64,000 nt of DNA from Nodosilinea sp. FACHB-131. Its GTDB lineage: Bacteria; Cyanobacteriota; Cyanobacteriia; Phormidesmidales; Phormidesmidaceae. Below, in pieces: positions 56,927-64,000 of the stretch. The notes under the pieces were generated by a model. It made no database searches. It saw only the letters and a program-made list of their open reading frames with translations, and had not been told where the DNA came from. The first letter of the stretch is position 1. The number at the start of each line of letters is the position of its first letter. Both the position numbers and the translations under genes were made by a program. The stretch spans positions 1 to 64,000 of the forward strand of contig NZ_JACJOF010000030.1 of the NCBI RefSeq assembly GCF_014695395.1, written 5' to 3'.

Positions 56927-57120
56927 GTTGCATCCGCACAGGGCCCTACGTCCTAGGGCGCAGTGCAACAAGCGGTACAGGATGTTTTCGTGGTTTATCC
57001 AAGTCCCTAAGCAGGCTGTGACGGCCAGAAAGGAAGCAGCTATTGACTTATGGTTTCAACAGGGCTAGCTGAAGCGATCGCCCCCGTCCCGTTCACAAAG
57101 ACCAAGACAGGGGCGATCGC
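56927..57120. other. Two hairpins in the gap between the isi operon and the gene at 57146
   Basis: Bases 56927-56970 form an imperfect stem closed by TGTTGCA and TGCAACA, with CCCTA-cgtcc-TAGGG at its tip. Bases 57074-57088 and 57106-57120 form a 15-bp stem with one mismatch, each arm holding the HIP1 octamer GCGATCGC; it lies 25 bases after the stop of the gene at 57146-57922 and could end its transcript, though without a T-tract. No gene is seen in 56907-57145. Confidence 0.6.
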
Positions 57121-57145
57121 CTCCTACTCTCACTATCGAGACTAG

Positions 57146-57922
57146 CTATTTAGAAAAGTCGTATTCCCGAATCTCTAAGCGACAGTCATTCTGAAGGTTG
57201 AGGGCCCGCTTAATTGGGTTAATGTCTCTAAATCCTTCGGCCCCCTGCTGCCTCAAACTAGCCTCAAATCGTTCGGCAAACTGTGAAGCACAGGGGCTGC
57301 GGCTGGCTTGCAGACGCTCTAGATGGATCAATGTTGTGTCCATATCCCAGACTTCTACGGAGCTGTGCAGCTGTTCCCACAGGCGGTTTTCTCGGCTACT
57401 AGTAGCCGTTCGGAGCTGGTAGCGATCCAAGATGCGGTAGGCCAGCCAAAAGCTAGCGCTCAAAATGACCGCCATGCCCAGGGAAATTAAGCAGCCAGCC
57501 AGTGGGTTGCGCCGAGTCAATCGCCCTGAAGGCTGGGGCAGCGGCTCGGCGTTGAGCTGCCGGTAGTAATCCACAAACTGAGGCATTTGATCGAGGAACC
57601 AAATCTCAATGCCCTTGGGCTGAATTTGCTCAGCAATGGCCTGGGCAGACTCCCAGTCCTCCTCGGGCGTGAGTCCAGCAATCACCGATCGCTGGTCAGG
57701 GAAATGCGGCTGGTGGAGCTGAATTTTGTCAACTGTCGCCCACAGGTCGGCTGGTGTGAGGGTCGGGGGGCAATAGATAGCGTAGGCCGGTGTGAGCAGG
57801 TCTACGACCCCCTCCTCGGGGCAGGGTACCTGCCGATAAACGCTGTGGCCATAGTCTTCCAACCAGCGCCCTAGCGCGGTTCGAAGGTCTTCTGCATTGG
57901 CAAGTTCTATGGCAACGGTCAC
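57146..57922 (-). CDS. Hypothetical protein with one membrane helix
   Basis: The 258-residue protein has a cytosolic N-terminal domain (residues 1-135; short alternating strands and helices with AYAIYCPPTLTPADLW), one membrane helix (about 147-170, LISLGMAVILSASFWLAYRIL), and an extracytosolic helical C-terminal domain containing two Cys. No family is recognised. Start codon GTG at 57922. It is a single-gene unit; a hairpin follows its stop codon. The first part might be related to restriction-like or response-regulator folds, but I cannot support either. Confidence 0.7.
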   Translation of the reverse strand: MTVAIELANAEDLRTALGRWLEDYGHSVYRQVPCPEEGVVDLLTPAYAIYCPPTLTPADLWATVDKIQLHQPHFPDQRSVIAGLTPEEDWESAQAIAEQIQPKGIEIWFLDQMPQFVDYYRQLNAEPLPQPSGRLTRRNPLAGCLISLGMAVILSASFWLAYRILDRYQLRTATSSRENRLWEQLHSSVEVWDMDTTLIHLERLQASRSPCASQFAERFEASLRQQGAEGFRDINPIKRALNLQNDCRLEIREYDFSK

Positions 57923-58425
57923 GGTCGGCCCAGGGAGATATAGTTCTTATGTACTAATACTAAAGCGAGATCTAAGATTGGGATCGAAAATCGCTAGAAC
58001 GCTTAGCCGTTAACAGGTTTGTTCCGCAACGGTTCTGCAATGATAGAGCGATTTTTTTAAAGCGGTTGCGTCATTTTGCTGGTTGACCCCAGCAATTTGC
58101 CGAACTAGGCCCTAGGCTATAAGATAAGATTAAGTAATGTAAATAATCTCTAAGGAAAAACTATTGTCTGTGATTTTTGCTGCTGGTGGTTCATGCATTC
58201 TTAAAGCCGAGCTAGCGGACAAACGCTAAACCCGACCCGTTTCCTACGGTTCTCCTCACTGCGGAGTATGCGTGCATCTACGTAAAGTATTACTAACTCA
58301 GTAGGCCCATATATTCATGCTTTGGGGGTCCATGGCCCCAACATCGCCACAGTCGCAGCCCGTTCTTGCTCAGTCAATTTCGGCTCTCTGTCACTCCTCA
58401 CGCCATTGGTACTGACTTAACTGCC
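57923..58425. other. Long leader and promoter region of clpC, 503 bases
   Basis: The gap separates the divergent gene at 57146-57922 from clpC. Bases 58097-58123 (TTGCCG, 15 bases, TATAAG) are a weak promoter candidate, followed by an AT-rich run. That would give a leader of about 300 bases, long enough for regulation. No riboswitch or small RNA pattern that I know is visible. Confidence 0.4.
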
Positions 58426-60903
58426 ATGTTTGAACATTTTACTAATACCGCGATCGCCGTCATCATGAAGGCCCAGGAAGAGGCCCGTCGGCTGCGCCAC
58501 AACTTTGTCGGCACCGAGCAACTGCTGCTGGGCCTGATTAAAGAAGAATCGACTCTATCGGCTAAAGTGCTGGGCGAGTTTGGCGTCAACATCAACGATG
58601 CCCGCGCCGAAGTCGAGGCCATCATTGGCCGCGGCAGCGGCAGCGTACCGCCCGAAATTCCCTTCACGCCCAAGGTGAAGCAGGTGTTTGAGCAGGCCTT
58701 TCAAGAGGCCCGCAAGATGGACTCACCCTACATTGAGCCCGAACATTTGCTGCTCAGCCTTTGCCAGAACACGGAGAGCGTCGCCTATCGGGTACTGACC
58801 AACCTTGGGGTTGACCCGGCTAAGGTGCGCACCCGCATCATTCAAGATATCGGTGAAGTAGCCGCCATGCCCGCTGGCAGCCGTCGCGAGAGCGATCGCG
58901 ACAGCTCCCGCAAGCCCGGCAAAATTCTCGCCGAGTTCGGCCATGACCTGACGGCCCTAGCTGCCGCCGGCAAAATTGACCCTGTAGTGGGCCGCGCCAA
59001 GGAAATTGAGCGCGTCGTGCAAATTCTTGGTCGTCGCACCAAAAACAATCCCATTTTGGTGGGTGAGCCAGGGGTAGGCAAAACGGCGATCGCCGAGGGC
59101 CTAGCCCAGCGCATTGTCAACCAAGACGTGCCCGAAGCGCTGATTACTAAGCGCGTCATCAGCCTCGACATGGGCTCCCTGGTCTCGGGCACCCGCTTTC
59201 GAGGTGATTTTGAAGAGCGCCTCACTCAGCTCGTGCAGGAGGTGCGCGAAGACCCCGATGTGGTGCTGGTAATTGACGAAATTCACACCCTAATTGGGGC
59301 TGGTTCCCTCGAAGGCGGGCTCGACGCCGCCAACATGCTCAAGCCCGCCTTGGCACGAGGCGAGATGCAGTGCATTGGAGCCACCACCCTCGATGAGTTC
59401 CGCAAACACATTGAGCGCGATGCTGCCCTAGAGCGCCGCTTTCAGCCCGTTACCGTGAGCCCGCCCTCGGTGAGCGAGACCATTGAGATTCTCCAGGGGG
59501 TGCGCAGTCGCTATGAGCAGTTCCACCAGGTGAACTTTACCGATGCGGCGCTAGAGGCGGCCGCCAAGCTGTCGGATCGCTATATCAGCGATCGCCACCT
59601 GCCCGACAAAGCCATTGACCTAATTGATGAAGCGGGTTCCCAGGTGAAGCTGCGGTTCATGCCCAAGTATCCCTCCAAGGAACTCAAGCAGCAGCTGCGC
59701 CAGGTCAATAAAGAGCTAGATGAAGCCATTCAGCTGCAAGAGTTCCCCAAGGCCAAAACCCTGCGAGAGCAGCGGCAGGCGCTGATTCAGCAGCTTCAGG
59801 CCGACATTCCCGAGTACGGCGAGGCGGTGACCGACAGTTCACCAGCCCTGCCCAATGTTGATGAAGACAACATTGCCGACATCGTGGCCGCTTGGACAGG
59901 CATTCCGGTGAACCGGATGACCGAAACCGAGGCCGTGCGTCTGCTGCACCTTGAAGATGTGCTCCACGAGCGGGTGATTGGTCAGAACGAAGCCGTAGTC
60001 GCTGCCGCTAAAGCAATTCGTCGGGCGCGTTCGGGCTTGGCCAGCGGCGATCGCCCCATTGCCAGCTTGGTGTTCTCTGGCCCTACAGGGGTGGGTAAAA
60101 CTGAGCTGTCCAAGGCTCTGGCCGTGGCGCTGTTTGGCTCCGAAGAGGCAATGATTCGCCTCGACATGTCCGAGTTTATGGAGAGCCACACGGTGTCGAA
60201 GCTGATTGGCTCGCCGCCGGGCTTTGTGGGCTACGACGAAGGCGGTCAGCTCACCGAAGCGGTGCGTCGCCAGCCCTACAGCGTCATCCTGATGGATGAG
60301 ATCGAGAAGGCTCACCCCGAGGTCTTTAACGTACTCTTGCAGGTGCTTGACGACGGGCGACTGACCGACGCCAAGGGGCGGGTGGTGAGCTTTAAGAACA
60401 CCCTGATCATCATGACCTCAAACATCGGTTCTCAGGTGATTGAGAAGGGCGGTGCTGGTCTGGGCTTTGACTTTGCCACCACCGATGCGGCCACCAGCCA
60501 GTACAACAACATCCGCAACCTGGTCAACGAAGAGATGAAGCAGTACTTCCGTCCGGAAATGCTGAACCGGATCGATGAAATCATCGTCTTCCGTCAGCTC
60601 ACCCGCGACGAGGTCAACCAGATTGCTGATCTGATGCTCGACCAGGTCAATCAACGCATTGCCGATCGCCAAATGGCGGTCACCTTGTCCGACGCCTTTC
60701 GGACGCGGCTGGCGGGCGAGGGCTATGACCAGCGCTATGGGGCACGCCCCATGCGTCGGGCGATCGCTCGTCTGGTAGAAGACACCCTAGCTGAGGCTAT
60801 TTTGTCTGGCACTCTGGAGGAGGGCGATCGCGCCCACCTCGACATTGACGAGGCTGGTAACCCCATTGTTACCCCCCAGCGAGAGCCGGCTCTGGTAGGA
60901 TAA
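58426..60903 (+). CDS. clpC: ATP-dependent Clp protease ATP-binding subunit ClpC
   Basis: ClpC is an Hsp100 unfoldase that feeds ClpP/ClpR; it is essential in cyanobacteria. The start [22 protein letters not shown] is the family N-terminus (seen as [10 protein letters not shown]), so the ATG at 58426 is used rather than 58366; length 825. Two N-terminal repeats, AAA-1 with [13 protein letters not shown], a UVR-like motif in the middle domain (about residues 415-450, [17 protein letters not shown]), AAA-2 with [13 protein letters not shown], and a C-terminal part that recognises ClpP. The next gene begins 30 bases after its stop. Confidence 0.97.
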   Translation: MFEHFTNTAIAVIMKAQEEARRLRHNFVGTEQLLLGLIKEESTLSAKVLGEFGVNINDARAEVEAIIGRGSGSVPPEIPFTPKVKQVFEQAFQEARKMDSPYIEPEHLLLSLCQNTESVAYRVLTNLGVDPAKVRTRIIQDIGEVAAMPAGSRRESDRDSSRKPGKILAEFGHDLTALAAAGKIDPVVGRAKEIERVVQILGRRTKNNPILVGEPGVGKTAIAEGLAQRIVNQDVPEALITKRVISLDMGSLVSGTRFRGDFEERLTQLVQEVREDPDVVLVIDEIHTLIGAGSLEGGLDAANMLKPALARGEMQCIGATTLDEFRKHIERDAALERRFQPVTVSPPSVSETIEILQGVRSRYEQFHQVNFTDAALEAAAKLSDRYISDRHLPDKAIDLIDEAGSQVKLRFMPKYPSKELKQQLRQVNKELDEAIQLQEFPKAKTLREQRQALIQQLQADIPEYGEAVTDSSPALPNVDEDNIADIVAAWTGIPVNRMTETEAVRLLHLEDVLHERVIGQNEAVVAAAKAIRRARSGLASGDRPIASLVFSGPTGVGKTELSKALAVALFGSEEAMIRLDMSEFMESHTVSKLIGSPPGFVGYDEGGQLTEAVRRQPYSVILMDEIEKAHPEVFNVLLQVLDDGRLTDAKGRVVSFKNTLIIMTSNIGSQVIEKGGAGLGFDFATTDAATSQYNNIRNLVNEEMKQYFRPEMLNRIDEIIVFRQLTRDEVNQIADLMLDQVNQRIADRQMAVTLSDAFRTRLAGEGYDQRYGARPMRRAIARLVEDTLAEAILSGTLEEGDRAHLDIDEAGNPIVTPQREPALVG

Positions 60904-60933
60904 CCCTGGACGTTGCTGCCAGCTTGCCGAACC

Positions 60934-61971
60934 ATGGTGAATCTCCCTCCCGACCCGCCTAACCCGTCTGACGCTAGTCGTCGCGTTGTTAGCGAAACCG
61001 CGCCCCGAGCGCGTCGCACCCTTGAGCCTGACGAGCTGTTGGCGGTAGTGCTGGCCTTCTTGGGTATAGGCTCCATCCTGTGGTGGGGCCTGACCCGCGG
61101 CCAGGGGCCATTGGCTGACCCGGAGCTGCTGTCGCGTCGGGTCGAGGAGCCGTCTTCCCTTACCCAGGTAGAACCGGAGGGGACGGAGGAAGATTTTGAA
61201 CCACGCACCTTTGAACGGGGCGATCGCCCTCAGCAGGAGATCCCTGCTGAGCCGAGTTCTGACCTAGAAGATCGGCGCTCTTCGGTAGTTCCTAGGGAAG
61301 CCCCATCCGGTGTCGTGTTGCCGGTTAATCCTGATGAGGCGCCGAACGACCCCTCAACCGGGGTCATCGAGTCCACTCAACCCATTGATATTGCTGACGT
61401 ACCAACTACCCACTGGGCCTATCCCTTCATCAAACCCATGTTTGATGCCGGATATCTGCCCGACTTTCCTGAGAGCAGCTTTCAGCCCGATCAACCCCTA
61501 ACCCGGGCTGAGCTAGCGGCTTTCCTCAATCAAGCTTTTGGCGATGTCCCTCGGGAGGGCTCGGTGCGTGCCTTTGTTGACGTGCCCAGCAACTACTGGG
61601 CTGCTCCAGCGATCGACAGCGCCGTCTCCCAGGGCTTTATGAACGGCTACCCCGAAGGCGACTTTCGCCCCGACCAGGCCGTGCCCCGCTACGAGGTGCT
61701 AGTCTCTCTCGCCTCAGGACTGGGCCTGACCGACTCGTCCACTCCAGACCAAACGCTGCAAGCCTTTGTTGACCTCAATCCGCTGCCTGCCTGGGCCCGG
61801 CCCAAGGTAGCTGCCGCTGCCGAAAACGCCCTAGTAGTGAACTACCCCAACCGCGATCAGCTCAAGCCAGCCCAGGCGGCTACTCGTGCCGAGATTGTCG
61901 CGATGATTCACCAAGCTCTAGTGCAGCAGGGTGAGCTGCCGGCGGTGGAGTCGGAGTATGCGGTGCCGTAG
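60934..61971 (+). CDS. SLH-domain protein with one membrane helix
   Basis: The 345-residue protein has a cytosolic N-terminus, one membrane helix (about residues 36-55, ELLAVVLAFLGIGSILWWGL), an acidic disordered stretch, and three S-layer homology repeats from about residue 155: VPTTHWAYPFIKPMFDAG, VPSNYWAAPAIDSAVSQG and LPAWARPKVAAAAENA. SLH domains bind cell-wall polymers, so the protein probably links the inner membrane to peptidoglycan. Start ATG at 60934 (MVNLPPDPP); the frame also opens seven codons earlier. It follows clpC closely, and they may be co-transcribed. Confidence 0.88.
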   Translation: MVNLPPDPPNPSDASRRVVSETAPRARRTLEPDELLAVVLAFLGIGSILWWGLTRGQGPLADPELLSRRVEEPSSLTQVEPEGTEEDFEPRTFERGDRPQQEIPAEPSSDLEDRRSSVVPREAPSGVVLPVNPDEAPNDPSTGVIESTQPIDIADVPTTHWAYPFIKPMFDAGYLPDFPESSFQPDQPLTRAELAAFLNQAFGDVPREGSVRAFVDVPSNYWAAPAIDSAVSQGFMNGYPEGDFRPDQAVPRYEVLVSLASGLGLTDSSTPDQTLQAFVDLNPLPAWARPKVAAAAENALVVNYPNRDQLKPAQAATRAEIVAMIHQALVQQGELPAVESEYAVP

Positions 61972-61987
61972 GGAGTGAGGGGTGAAG

Positions 61988-62003
61988 GGTGGATGGGTGG
62001 ATG
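61988..62003. repeat. Short tandem repeat, two GGTGGATG units
   Basis: Two exact units of the 8-base word also found at 7013-7044, again directly after a stop codon. The following bases (62004-62222) hold no gene and lead to the glpX ribosome site GGAGG at 62209-62213. Confidence 0.75.
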
Positions 62004-62222
62004 GGTGAGGGGTTACTACTCAGTTACCCAGCAAGGTTGCTTGAGGCAGACTCTTGAGTCTGCTTCTAAACCCGCTACTCGCTACCCCTTACCCTCTTCA
62101 CACCTCCTTCATCCTCCGCCCCACATTATTTCTATGCCTTGATCCCACCGTCTGATAGACTGGGAAATCGAGATGGGGAACGCGAAACCCACTAAATATA
62201 GGCAGTTTGGAGGATTGATCCC

Positions 62223-63260
62223 GTGGAAAGTACCCTCGGTCTTGAGATTATTGAGGTTGTCGAACAGGCTGCGATCGCATCGGCTCGCTGGATGGGCAAA
62301 GGCGAAAAAAACATTGCTGACCAGGTGGCGGTAGAAGCCATGCGGGAGCGCATGAACAAGATCCACATGCGCGGTCGCATTGTGATCGGCGAGGGCGAGC
62401 GGGACGATGCTCCGATGCTCTACATCGGTGAAGAAGTGGGCATTTGCACCCAGCCCAATGCGACTGATTTCTGCAATCCCGACGAACTGCTCGAAATTGA
62501 CATTGCCGTTGACCCTTGCGAAGGGACCAACTTGGTGGCCTACGGCCAGAATGGTTCTATGGCCGTGCTAGCGATTTCTGAGAAGGGTGGTCTGTTCGCT
62601 GCGCCCGATTTCTACATGAAGAAGCTGGCGGCTCCGGCCCAGGCCAAGGGCAAGGTTGACATCAACAAGTCGGCCACCGAAAACCTGAAAATTTTGGGCG
62701 AGTGCCTCGATCGCGGTATTGATGAGCTGGTGGTCGTGGTAATGAAGCGCGATCGCCACAACGACCTGATCAAAGAGATCCGCGATGCCGGCGCCCGCGT
62801 CAAGCTAATTGCCGATGGCGACGTCGGTGCGGCTATCTCCTGCGCCTTCTCCGGCACCAACACCCACGCGCTGATGGGCATCGGTGCGGCTCCTGAAGGG
62901 GTGATTAGTGCTGCGGCCATGCGCTGCCTGGGTGGCCACTTCCAAGGTCAGCTGATCTACGACCCCGCCGTGGTTAAAACCGGCCTGATTGGCGAAAGCA
63001 AGGAAGCCAACATCGCTCGCCTTAACGAAATGGGCATCACCGACATTGATAAGGTCTACGACGCTCACGAGCTAGCTTCGGGCGAAACCGTGCTGTTTGC
63101 TGCTACCGGCATCACCCCCGGCGAGTTGATGGAAGGGGTGCGCTTCTTCCACGGCGGCGTGCGAACCCAGTCGCTGGTAATCTCTAGCCAGTCTAAGACC
63201 GCTCGCTTTGTGGACACCATCCACATGGTTGACCAGCCCAAGGCTCTCCAACTTCACTAG
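62223..63260 (+). CDS. glpX: Class II fructose-1,6-/sedoheptulose-1,7-bisphosphatase
   Basis: In cyanobacteria this bifunctional enzyme removes the 1-phosphate from both Calvin-cycle bisphosphates. Metal and substrate motifs are [27 protein letters not shown] and [28 protein letters not shown] is also typical. The 345-residue length is normal. The start is GTG at 62223 with GGAGG nine bases upstream. hemA follows in the same direction 386 bases later, a common cyanobacterial neighbourhood, but a strong terminator lies between them. Confidence 0.97.
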   Translation: MESTLGLEIIEVVEQAAIASARWMGKGEKNIADQVAVEAMRERMNKIHMRGRIVIGEGERDDAPMLYIGEEVGICTQPNATDFCNPDELLEIDIAVDPCEGTNLVAYGQNGSMAVLAISEKGGLFAAPDFYMKKLAAPAQAKGKVDINKSATENLKILGECLDRGIDELVVVVMKRDRHNDLIKEIRDAGARVKLIADGDVGAAISCAFSGTNTHALMGIGAAPEGVISAAAMRCLGGHFQGQLIYDPAVVKTGLIGESKEANIARLNEMGITDIDKVYDAHELASGETVLFAATGITPGELMEGVRFFHGGVRTQSLVISSQSKTARFVDTIHMVDQPKALQLH

Positions 63261-63423
63261 GCGCTCTTAGACCTAGCGAATGCTCGATTTGATCCCCCCT
63301 ACCTCCTTTGAGGAGGGTAAAGACGCTGCCTTAGACAGCATGGCTCTGGGGGGTTCTACCCTGGCAAATAAACACCGACGGGCGCAAAAAACGTCCTGGA
63401 GTACGGGTTAAATTCGTTAGCCT
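63261..63423. other. Spacer between glpX and its terminator
   Basis: The gap to hemA is 386 bases (63261-63646). This part includes a short palindrome ACCTCC-ttt-GAGGAGGGT (about 63301-63318), which may be a mobile-repeat remnant. The part after the terminator (63455-63646) should hold the hemA promoter, but no boxes are clear. Confidence 0.4.
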
Positions 63424-63454
63424 AGAGATGCGGGATCCTCGCATCTCTTTTTTT
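63424..63454 (+). terminator. Rho-independent terminator downstream of glpX
   Basis: A perfect 9-bp stem (AGAGATGCG / CGCATCTCT) with a 7-base loop is followed by a run of seven T. It lies 163 bases after the glpX stop codon, so the glpX mRNA has a long 3' tail. Confidence 0.88.
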
Positions 63455-63646
63455 AGGCCTTGTTCACAGTTTTTGATGGACTTTTGTTGAGTTTCCTTGA
63501 GTCGGGCCCTGTTTATCTCTAAGTTCAAACATATTGGCAATTGTGTATGCAGCAACCTTTGGGCGACCATTTATAGGCGACCAAGCTCCCCCGAAGGATC
63601 TGTCAACACCATAAAATTAGGTGACTACTAAACGCGTGGAGGAAGA

Positions 63647-64000
63647 ATGAATATCGCCGTAATTGGCCTGAGCCACAAAACCGCCCCGGTGCAAATTCGC
63701 GAAAAACTTAGCATTCCGACGGCTCAGACAGGTGACGCGATCGCCCATCTCACCCATTGTCCCCACATCGACGAAGTCTCCATCCTCAGCACCTGCAACC
63801 GTCTCGAAATTCACATCGTGACCGAGGAAACCGAGCAGGGCATTCGTGAAGTAACTCAGTTTCTCTCCGAGCACAGCGGCCTGCCCCTCCACGAGCTGCG
63901 CCAGCATCTGTTCATCCTGCTGCACCAAGATGCCGTCAACCACTTAATGCGGGTGGCCGCGGGCCTCGACAGCCTGGTGCTGGGCGAAGGGCAAATCCTT
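63647..64000 (+). CDS. hemA: Glutamyl-tRNA reductase, N-terminal part (3' end outside window)
   Basis: GluTR reduces glutamyl-tRNA to glutamate-1-semialdehyde, the first committed step of chlorophyll, haem and bilin synthesis. The 118 residues seen include the N-terminal [15 protein letters not shown], the catalytic Cys50 in [10 protein letters not shown], and [16 protein letters not shown] at the window edge. The ATG at 63647 has GGAGG six to ten bases upstream, so the start is sure. Confidence 0.97.
   Translation, partial: MNIAVIGLSHKTAPVQIREKLSIPTAQTGDAIAHLTHCPHIDEVSILSTCNRLEIHIVTEETEQGIREVTQFLSEHSGLPLHELRQHLFILLHQDAVNHLMRVAAGLDSLVLGEGQIL

Overview
The window is ordinary chromosome from a cyanobacterium with no sign of a plasmid, prophage or transposon. 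The evidence is the D1 gene end (psbA), the iron-stress operon isiA-isiB, split rpoC1/rpoC2 genes, the carboxysome protein CcmP, a cyanobacterial-type glpX-hemA pair, and many copies of the HIP1 octamer GCGATCGC. The moderately high GC content and the mix of genes and intergenic repeats suggest a filamentous Leptolyngbya/Nodosilinea/Phormidium-like lineage, but that placement is an inference. There are no tRNA genes, insertion sequences or CRISPR arrays that I can support. The one structural RNA found is the RNase P RNA.

Layout. 1-1063: end of psbA with its terminator, then a RidA gene. 1114-4133: a four-gene minus-strand operon of an Lgt-like membrane protein, a radical SAM protein resembling archaeal tetraether lipid synthase, and two tandem paralogous small membrane proteins; this is the most novel-looking system in the window. 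4214-12595: housekeeping genes (argG, mazG, cofG, rhodanese-like, mutL, a GST, a LuxR-type response regulator) separated by foldable intergenic repeats. 12966-18046: a FAS1 surface protein, ccmP, a small secreted protein, a Gfo/Idh oxidoreductase, and rnc directly downstream of rnpB. 18058-28681: the rpsT-tatD-rpoB-rpoC1-rpoC2 series, all on the minus strand. 28906-31971: hisD and pyrG. 32177-36664: an MHYT-sensor hybrid histidine kinase followed by a response-regulator adenylate cyclase.

37032-42422: argS, a cupin/DUF429 pair, a frame-shifted DUF4160 gene with its DUF2442 partner, mnmH and a BON-like protein. 42715-52660: leuC, a Crp-family regulator, a DUF1350 hydrolase, a conserved unknown, purN, a large secreted zinc metalloprotease and a DUF3370 protein. 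52740-53851: a MinD/ParA-type ATPase with a small winged-helix partner. 53979-56906: the iron-stress cluster, with a Fur-box-like site, isiA, flavodoxin, an alpha/beta hydrolase that has lost its nucleophile serine, and a Cys-rich membrane protein. 57146-64000: an unknown membrane protein, clpC, an SLH-domain protein, glpX and the start of hemA.

How the parts connect: photosynthesis and its iron response (psbA, isiAB), carbon fixation (ccmP, glpX), tetrapyrrole and deazaflavin cofactors (hemA, cofG), transcription and RNA processing (rpo genes, rnpB, rnc) and amino-acid or nucleotide synthesis (argG, hisD, leuC, pyrG, purN) all sit here as short operons. Several start codons were moved inward from the longest open frame to match family N-termini; these choices are stated in the entries.
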